This document shows, piece after piece, positions 14,813 through 20,571 of a DNA stretch of 20,571 nucleotides. Both the position numbers and the translations under genes were made by a program. The stretch is from positions 1 through 20,571 of the forward strand of contig CAJXGZ010000005.1 of assembly GCA_913053795.1 (NCBI GenBank), given 5' to 3'. Source of the stretch: an uncultured Rhodospirillales bacterium. Lineage in GTDB: Bacteria; Pseudomonadota; Alphaproteobacteria; Rhodospirillales; 2-02-FULL-58-16. Under the pieces are notes generated by a model. That model had not been told where the DNA came from and did no database searches. It saw only the letters and a program-made list of their open reading frames with translations. Within the stretch, counting starts at the first letter, position 1. The number at the start of each line of letters is the position of its first letter.

Positions 14813-15883
14813 TGTCGTCCCCCTGTACGGTGGTCAGCCTCAGCCTCCCCAAGACGTTGGAAGAGAAGTGAAAAGCCGCACCGGCTTCCGCCATGAACTC
14901 ATCGTCATTGACTGTGGGCCTGTTAGAGGTTGCTCCAAAGCCCACATTGGTTCTGGAAAGGACGAAGGCGTGACGATATCCGCCGCCGATAAAGGGCTTA
15001 ATTTGAACAGTCGATGAACCTAACGCGTCCAAAAGAATTAAGAGGCCCTGACGCGCAACCTGATTTGCCCAAAGTAATAATCATCGCTGGGGATAAATCG
15101 GCTTGCGGAATTCGTATAGGAATCAACGGACTCGGACGCGTACAGATAGCTCAACTGGCTAAAGAGCTGAAGCTTTGAAATAGCCTGGTTCAAGATCACG
15201 CTGGGCGCCACATGCCAGCGCTCCGAATCGGCGCCGCCCACCACCGGGGCGCCATTCGCGCTCGCTCGGCTTTTATAGTCATTGCTAAAAAAGGAGTATC
15301 CACCGGTTAGACCCAATTTTATCAATTTATTGAGGGTTAAAAACGCATAAGGATTGACGCCCAAACCGGATTTATCATTGCCTCCCCAATTGAACGACGT
15401 GTCCAGGTCCACGTCCTCGTAACTTCCCGCGATTCCGAGGGTGAGGTCATTGAGAATTTTGACATCGGCGCCGAACATGACAAGCGAGCGGTATCCGTCG
15501 TATTGGGCCCCCGGGCGATCATAGTCGACGCTAACGACGCCGCCGTTGACCCAGAGGTTAATGGGAACGCTATTAAGTCCCACGCCGCCAAGCCGCGAAA
15601 TTTGCGAAGCGGAAAATGTTAGGTTTGGATCATTGCTGGCGACCGCAACGCCGCCAAGCCGTGCGTCCCCGCCGGCGCCGCGCGGCGGATCACATACGCC
15701 GCTGCCTTCACAGACGCCTTCGTAAACGCCGCCGGCGCCTCCGCCGGGACCGGTGGTGCCGCCACCGCCATAGGCGGGATCAGCAGGAGGAGGCAAGCCA
15801 GCCCAAGCGTCAATGGACCACGTTGAAAGGAACAAGGACAAAATTAATGTGATAAGTATTCGCACGCCCGATAAGCCCCCCAT
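14769..15883 (-). pseudogene. Autotransporter-like beta-barrel gene broken by a frameshift near 15040
   Basis: Two minus-strand frames form one protein. The first (15883-15038) has a signal peptide (ILITLILSLFLSTWSIDAWA), a Gly-rich low-complexity stretch (GGGGTTGPGGGAGG), and alternating strands typical of an outer-membrane barrel, ending GQIRLRVRAS at a TAA (15040-15038). The second frame, offset by one base, continues with LDALGSSTVQIKPFIGGGYRH, more strands, and the terminal GGFNFNF expected of outer-membrane proteins. Losing one base between about 15060 and 15036 explains the break; repaired, the protein would be about 365-370 residues. GGGGGG lies ten bases before a GTG at 15865, which may be the true start rather than the ATG at 15883. 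A sequencing or assembly error, or a real inactivating deletion, would look the same. Confidence 0.75.
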
Positions 15884-15953
15884 GCGCCGAATGACAAAAT
15901 AAAACTCTCATCTTCGATATATTATTTGCAAACAGATGAAAAGAGAATAATCC

Positions 15954-16592
15954 ATGTTCATCGATTTTATTTTTGATCCTGTCTGCCCCTGGTGCTTTAT
16001 CGGCAAGCGCCGTCTGAATCAGGCCTGCGCCTTGCGCCCGGGAACGGTTCCGGAAATCCGCTGGCGCCATTTCATGCTTAATCCGGAAATGCCGGACGAG
16101 GGCATGGACCGCACCGCCTACTTGATAAAAAAATTCGGCAGCGAAGCGCGTGTGCGCCGTTTCTACGGCTCTCTCAACGAAGCCGGGCGATCAGTGGAGG
16201 CCGGCTTTGACTTCGAGCGCATCCGCCTGACGCCCAACACCATGAACGCCCACCGCCTGATCCACTACGCCGCAGGGTCGGGAAAGGCCGAGGAAATGCT
16301 GGACGCCTTGTTTCACGGCTATTTCATCAACGTCATGGACATCGGAAACATCGGCGTGCTGACGGACATCGGAAAAAGCATCGGCTTTTCCGCACGCGCG
16401 CTGGCTGACTATCTCAATGGACTTGAAGGCGTCGAAGATGTTCTTGAGGACAACGCCAAGGTCCACCGCTTAGGGGTAAACAGCGTCCCCTCCTTCGCCT
16501 TCAACGGCCACATGCTCATCGCCGGCGCCCAGGAGCCCAAGGTGCTGGCCCGCCTGCTGGACGCCGCCAAGGCCGAAGAGGAAGCGGCTTAA
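15954..16592 (+). CDS. DsbA-family (FrnE-type) thioredoxin-fold protein
   Basis: 212 residues, cytoplasmic (no signal peptide). CPWC at 11-14 is the redox motif, placed right after the first strand (MFIDFIFDPV) as in FrnE-like proteins and 2-hydroxychromene-2-carboxylate isomerases. The cis-Pro loop is GVNSVPSFAFNG (Pro179) and GAQEPKVLARLL is the usual C-terminal helix start. Family members are dithiol/disulfide oxidoreductases or isomerases; the CxxC favours a redox role. AAGAGAAT lies a few bases before the ATG. It is divergent from the barrel gene and ends 17 bases from the mfd stop on the other strand. Confidence 0.9.
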   Translation: MFIDFIFDPVCPWCFIGKRRLNQACALRPGTVPEIRWRHFMLNPEMPDEGMDRTAYLIKKFGSEARVRRFYGSLNEAGRSVEAGFDFERIRLTPNTMNAHRLIHYAAGSGKAEEMLDALFHGYFINVMDIGNIGVLTDIGKSIGFSARALADYLNGLEGVEDVLEDNAKVHRLGVNSVPSFAFNGHMLIAGAQEPKVLARLLDAAKAEEEAA

Positions 16593-16609
16593 AGCCGCAT
16601 ACGCCACCC

Positions 16610-19600
16610 CTACCCCGCCGCCTGAGCAATCTTGACAAATTCATTGAGCAGATGCTTGACGCCGGAAAGCCGCGCTTCGGCGTCCTCCCAGGCGCGCTTA
16701 TAGACCAGCTTGTGGTCGGGACGCAGATTGACCGTTCCGGCATTGGCGGTGATGAAGGCGACAAGGCCTTCCGGATTGGCGAAATGACCGTTGCGGAAGG
16801 AGACCACGGCGCCCTTGGGGCCGGCGTCCACCTTCTCCACCCCGGCCTCCAGGCACAGGCGCTTGACGGCCACCGTTTGCAGCAGGTTCTCCACCTCGCC
16901 CGGCAGGGTTCCGAAGCGGTCGATCATCTCGGCGGCGAAATCATCGATCTCGCTTGGCCCCGACAGGCGGGCGATGCGCCGGTAAAGGTCCAGACGCACG
17001 TTCAGATCACCCACATAGGCTTGAGGAATCAGCACCGGCATGCCCAAGCCGATCTGCGGGCTCCAGTCTTCATGCGCTGGGGCGCCATCCCCGTGCTTTA
17101 TCCCACGGGCCTCGGCCACCGCCTCCTCCAGCATGTGCTGATAAAGTTCGATGCCGACCTCGCGGATATGCCCCGACTGCTCGCCGCCCAGCAGGTTTCC
17201 GGCGCCGCGGATGTCCAAATCATGGCTGGCCAGGGAGAACCCGGCCCCCAAGGCGTCCAGGGTCTGCATCACCTCCAGGCGCTTTTCCGCGGCGGCTGAT
17301 ATTTTCTGGCGGGGCGGCAGGGTCAGGTAGGCGTAGGCCCTCACCTTCGCGCGCCCGACCCGGCCGCGAAGCTGGTAGAGCTGGGACAGGCCGAACTGAT
17401 CGGCGCGGTGGATGATGATGGTGTTGACCGAGGGCAGATCAAGGCCCGATTCAATGATGTTTGTGGACAGCAAGACGTCGAAGGCGCCGTCATAGAAGGC
17501 GCCCATGACGTCCTCCAGGTCCCGCGCCGCCATGCGTCCGTGAGCCATCGCCACGTTGACCTCGGGAACCATCTTCTCAAGGCGCCGGACCAGCTCCTCC
17601 ATGTGGTCGATGCGCGGGCAGACGTAGAAACTTTGACCGCCCCGGTAATGCTCGCGCAATAAGGCCTCGCGGATGATCACCGGGTCGTAAGGCAGGATGA
17701 AGGTGCGAACGGCCAGACGGTCCACCGGCGGCGTCGCGATCAGACTCATCTCGCGCACCCCGCTCATCGCCAACTGAAGGGTGCGGGGAATGGGGGTGGC
17801 GGTCAGAGTCAACACATGAACGTTGGATTTCAGTTTTTTCAGGCGCTCCTTATGGGCGACGCCGAAATGCTGCTCCTCGTCGATCACAAGAAGGCCCAGG
17901 TCACGAAAAGCCACGTCCTTGGCGACAAGCGCATGGGTGCCGATGACAATGTCCACCGACCCGTCCTTTAGTCCGGATTTTACCACTTTTGATTTCTTTG
18001 GACTAACGAAACGGGACAATTGCTCGATGATCACCGGGAACCCGGAAAACCGCTCATTAAAGGTGGAAAAGTGCTGCCGGCATAGCAAGGTCGTGGGGGT
18101 TACGACGGCGACTTGCCGCCCGGAAAGCGCGGAAATAAAGGCCGCGCGCAAGGCGACCTCGGTTTTGCCGAATCCGACGTCCCCACAAACTAACCGGTCT
18201 GTTGGTAATCCCGATCCCAAGTCGTCCACCGTGTCGTCAATGGCGCGGCGCTGATCCTCGGTTTCCTCGAAAGAAAAGCGCGCGCAAAACTCATCGAAGG
18301 CGCCGGGGTCGGCGGCCATCACAGGCGCCGGCTTCAAAGTTCGCGCGGCGGCCACCTTGATCAATTCGCCGGCCATATCGCGGATGCGCTTCTTCATCTT
18401 GGACTTGCGGGCCTGCCAGGCGGCGCCGCCCAGCCGATCCAACTGAGCCGATGCCTGGTCCGACCCGTAACGTCCAATTAAGTCAATATTTTCAACGGGT
18501 AAAAACAATTTATCATCACCTTGGTAGAGCAGCGTCAGGCAGTCATGAGGAGCCCCCGCCACGTCGATATTGACAAGGCCGCCGTAGCGGGCGACGCCGT
18601 GATCCACGTGCACCACCAGATCGCCATCGCGCAAGGCGGAGGCCTCGGCGATGAAATTTTCGGGACTTATCTTGCGCCGGGATTTGACGCCCATGCGCTG
18701 GCCGAGAATGTCCTGCTCGCCGATGACGCGGACGCCCGGCGCCGTGAACCCGCGCTCCAACCCGAAGGCGGCGATCGCCGTCGAAGCGGAGTCCAACGCC
18801 TGGGCTTGCCGCCATCCCTCGACCCTGACGGCGTCAATTCCATGTTCGCCCATTAGTTTGGCGAGACGCTCAAGGGAGCCTCTTGTGAAGGCCGCCACAA
18901 GCACCCTGCGCCGCTCTTTTCCATGGTCCTGAATATGGGCGGCGAGGGCGTCGAAAACGTTCGCCTCAGGGTCCTTGCGGGCGTCTGCGAAGTCTTTTCC
19001 ATGCTTGCCCCCGGCGTCCACGGAGGTTTCCCCCTCGGGAACTGAAAAAGGAGATAAATCAAACACTTTCCTATCTACTAGTAGAGAGTCCCATTGGTCA
19101 CGGTCCAGGTACAACCTGTCCGCCGGGACAGGATTATAGGTCGGCGCCGAGGCGGTTTCCCCAGCCCCCGCCATGGTCTTACGAGATTCGTAATACTCGG
19201 AGATCAACTCAAGCCGGGAATCACATGATTCCTGGCACTGGTGATCAAGCATCAAGGCCGCATCAGGGACGTAATCCAGAAGAGTTTCCATGCGTTCATG
19301 GAACAGCGCCAGCCAGTGCTCCATGCCTAGATGACGGCGCCCGGCGGAAACCGATTCATAAAGGGCGTCATCGCGCGACGGCGCCCCGAACAGCTGCCGG
19401 TAGCCCGACCGGAACAGCGACATGGATTCCGCGGTCAGGGTTATTTCACTCATCGGCTTGAGGACCGCGCCGTCGGTCTTGCCGGTGGTGCGCTGGCTGA
19501 GCGAATCGAAGACGCGGATGGACTCCACCTGGTCGCCGAAGAAGTCGATGCGAAGGGCCGCCTCCCGGCCACTGGGAAAAACGTCCAGGATTCCGCCGCG

Positions 19601-20101
19601 CACGGCGAATTCGCCTGGCTCCATGACCGTCTCCGAGCGCAGGTAGCCATTGAGTGAGAGAAATCCAATCAGCGCCTCCATTCCAGGGTTTTCGCCGATT
19701 TTCACGGAATATGTTGATCCATCAAATGAACTTCGTGGCGGAACACGTTGTAAAAACGCGGAAACCGTCGTCAAGACGACTCTCTTTTCGGCGCCGCGGG
19801 GCTCCAGCAGCCGGGTTAGCGCGTCAATGCGCTTGGCGACAATCTCTTGCTTGGGCGACACCCTGTCGTAGGGCAGGCAGTCCCAGGCCGGAAACTCAAT
19901 GCGCTCAATCCCGGGCGCGAAAAAGGCCAGGGCCTCGGCCATGCGCGCCATGCGCACGTCGTCCCGGGCGACGAAGATCATGCCGCGGCCCGCCTGATCC
20001 GCCTGGGTCAACTCGACCAGGATCAGCGCATCATAGCCCGCCGGCGCCCCGGAGATCAGGACGCGGTCATTCGTCTCGGATATTTTTTCCAGGAATTTCA
20101 C
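16610..20101 (-). CDS. mfd: Transcription-repair coupling factor Mfd
   Basis: 1163 residues, full length. Mfd removes RNA polymerase stalled at DNA lesions and recruits UvrA. The UvrB-like N-terminal part is recognisable (EFPAWDCLPYDRVSP, 69-83; VMEPGEFAVRGGILDVFPSG, 159-178). The RNA polymerase interaction domain follows (GDLVVHVDHGVARYGGL, 493-509). The RecG-like motor has Walker A CGDVGFGKTEVALRA (639-653), the DEEQ box at 741-744, TLTATPIPRTLQLAMSG and the LRGRVGRAKVRAYAYL motif. The C-terminal TRCF domain (IGLGMPVLIPQAYVGDLNVRL) is intact. The start is GTG at 20101, overlapping the sdhE stop by four bases (GTGA), which implies translational coupling. Confidence 0.98.
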   Translation of the reverse strand: MKFLEKISETNDRVLISGAPAGYDALILVELTQADQAGRGMIFVARDDVRMARMAEALAFFAPGIERIEFPAWDCLPYDRVSPKQEIVAKRIDALTRLLEPRGAEKRVVLTTVSAFLQRVPPRSSFDGSTYSVKIGENPGMEALIGFLSLNGYLRSETVMEPGEFAVRGGILDVFPSGREAALRIDFFGDQVESIRVFDSLSQRTTGKTDGAVLKPMSEITLTAESMSLFRSGYRQLFGAPSRDDALYESVSAGRRHLGMEHWLALFHERMETLLDYVPDAALMLDHQCQESCDSRLELISEYYESRKTMAGAGETASAPTYNPVPADRLYLDRDQWDSLLVDRKVFDLSPFSVPEGETSVDAGGKHGKDFADARKDPEANVFDALAAHIQDHGKERRRVLVAAFTRGSLERLAKLMGEHGIDAVRVEGWRQAQALDSASTAIAAFGLERGFTAPGVRVIGEQDILGQRMGVKSRRKISPENFIAEASALRDGDLVVHVDHGVARYGGLVNIDVAGAPHDCLTLLYQGDDKLFLPVENIDLIGRYGSDQASAQLDRLGGAAWQARKSKMKKRIRDMAGELIKVAAARTLKPAPVMAADPGAFDEFCARFSFEETEDQRRAIDDTVDDLGSGLPTDRLVCGDVGFGKTEVALRAAFISALSGRQVAVVTPTTLLCRQHFSTFNERFSGFPVIIEQLSRFVSPKKSKVVKSGLKDGSVDIVIGTHALVAKDVAFRDLGLLVIDEEQHFGVAHKERLKKLKSNVHVLTLTATPIPRTLQLAMSGVREMSLIATPPVDRLAVRTFILPYDPVIIREALLREHYRGGQSFYVCPRIDHMEELVRRLEKMVPEVNVAMAHGRMAARDLEDVMGAFYDGAFDVLLSTNIIESGLDLPSVNTIIIHRADQFGLSQLYQLRGRVGRAKVRAYAYLTLPPRQKISAAAEKRLEVMQTLDALGAGFSLASHDLDIRGAGNLLGGEQSGHIREVGIELYQHMLEEAVAEARGIKHGDGAPAHEDWSPQIGLGMPVLIPQAYVGDLNVRLDLYRRIARLSGPSEIDDFAAEMIDRFGTLPGEVENLLQTVAVKRLCLEAGVEKVDAGPKGAVVSFRNGHFANPEGLVAFITANAGTVNLRPDHKLVYKRAWEDAEARLSGVKHLLNEFVKIAQAAG

Positions 20102-20397
20102 GAATAAGCTCTATGCCGGAACGCCTTGAGCATCGCCATCACGTCGTGGTCAAAGGCTTCAGGGGGAGGCTCCATGCCCGTCACCCAATTATAGAGGTCG
20201 TTGTCGTTCTCCTTGAGGAGCGCCTCCAGGCGCTTGATCTGCCGTTCGTTCAAATCCCCCAGGCTGGCCTTGGCGAAGCCGCCGAAAATCAGGTCGTTTT
20301 CCGCCGTCCCCATATGGCGGCATCGAAACATCAGGCGCTTGCGGCGGGCGTCCAGGTCATCAGGCCCCAGTGAATCAGTCCCCTGTGAATCAGTCAT
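20098..20397 (-). CDS. sdhE: SdhE-type flavinylation factor with variant RGxxE motif
   Basis: 99 residues. SdhE helps attach FAD covalently to the SdhA subunit of succinate dehydrogenase. The fold is recognisable: RRKRLMFRCRHMGTAENDL (18-36), then IFGGFA, LNERQIKRLEALLKENDNDL and YNWVTGMEPPPE, with typical length. The essential RGxxE motif reads Met29-Gly30-Thr-Ala-Glu33, so the Arg is replaced by Met while Gly and Glu are kept. The start ATG at 20397 has GGAG seven bases before it; an upstream ATG at 20463 would overlap the recG start and lacks family similarity. The stop overlaps the mfd start (GTGA). It is divergent from recG across 65 bases. Confidence 0.92.
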   Translation of the reverse strand: MTDSQGTDSLGPDDLDARRKRLMFRCRHMGTAENDLIFGGFAKASLGDLNERQIKRLEALLKENDNDLYNWVTGMEPPPEAFDHDVMAMLKAFRHRAYS

Positions 20398-20462
20398 TGC
20401 GTTCTCCGTGCGGGCGGCTTTCATATAGGATATAAAAGCACTTTGATAGGAAGTCATTGGCA

Positions 20463-20571
20463 ATGCGTCCGGAAGTTCTTTTTCCCCTGTTCAAGCCGAT
20501 CACGGCGCTGCCCGGCGTCGGGCCGCGCATCGCCAATGCCATCGCCCGCCTGGTGGGTAGCAGCGGGAGCG
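20463..20571 (+). CDS. recG: ATP-dependent DNA helicase RecG, N-terminal fragment
   Basis: The first 36 codons are in the window: MRPEVLFPLFKPITALPGVG and then PRIANAIARLVGSS. This matches the start of alphaproteobacterial RecG, whose helix-hairpin-helix-like PGVGPRIA stretch lies in the N-terminal wedge region. RecG remodels stalled replication forks and branched DNA. An AGGA lies about eleven bases upstream of the ATG. Divergent placement next to sdhE-mfd agrees with the common alphaproteobacterial order. The gene continues past the end of the window. Confidence 0.88.
   Translation, partial: MRPEVLFPLFKPITALPGVGPRIANAIARLVGSSGS

Noticed and set aside
1..20571. CRISPR array, prophage, toxin-antitoxin pair or insertion sequence
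   Set aside because: Looked for regularly spaced repeats, transposase or integrase motifs and paired small genes; none found.

Overview
This window looks like an ordinary chromosomal segment of an alphaproteobacterium, probably Rhodospirillales-like. The indications are the sdhE-mfd pair divergent from recG, a glnB-glnA operon, and the character of the small proteins and the VWA-type protein. Most of it is GC-rich (38 of 60 bases at 6901-6960, inside glnA). The block from about 930 to 3280 is visibly more AT-rich (25 of 60 at 1561-1620).

Layout. 1-754: 5' part of a minus-strand VWA-like protein that leaves the window, facing a small plus-strand ORF of unknown function; their starts sit head to head. 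755-1322: AT-rich non-coding stretch. 1323-3239: two-gene operon for an outer-membrane porin with an N-terminal coiled coil and a periplasmic dihaem cytochrome c. 3284-3685 (minus): HIT-family protein. 3785-4993: MlaA (VacJ) lipid-asymmetry protein with an unusual repeat-bearing N-terminal extension. 5005-6225 (minus): GT61-type glycosyltransferase. 6325-8125 (minus): glnB-glnA nitrogen-control operon ending in a strong terminator. 8497-8862: small conserved-looking protein and tRNA-His. 8903-11206 (minus): methyl-accepting chemotaxis protein. 11299-11721 (minus): secreted rhodanese-like protein. 12110-14276: membrane-anchored protein of unknown function, then a GMC flavoprotein dehydrogenase carrying a ferredoxin-like cysteine cluster. 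14273-15883 (minus): gluconate-dehydrogenase subunit-3-like protein and, upstream of it, an autotransporter-type barrel gene broken by a frameshift. 15954-16592: DsbA/FrnE-type thioredoxin-fold protein. 16610-20397 (minus): sdhE-mfd, translationally coupled. 20463 to the end: start of recG.

How they fit together. glnB (PII) and glnA (glutamine synthetase) form the nitrogen-assimilation unit. The GMC dehydrogenase and the subunit-3-like protein are probably two parts of one periplasmic dehydrogenase, although they are encoded tail to tail on opposite strands and share a CTAG at their stop codons; no cytochrome subunit lies beside them. The porin and dihaem cytochrome make a compositionally distinct envelope/redox cassette of unknown role. 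MlaA, the GT61 enzyme and the two barrel genes point to envelope functions.

I see no CRISPR array, transposase or complete mobile element, and no clear-cut new system. The best leads are the repeat-bearing MlaA, the GMC/subunit-3 arrangement with its Fe-S-like motif, the AT-rich porin-cytochrome operon, the frameshifted barrel gene and an SdhE lacking the Arg of its RGxxE motif.
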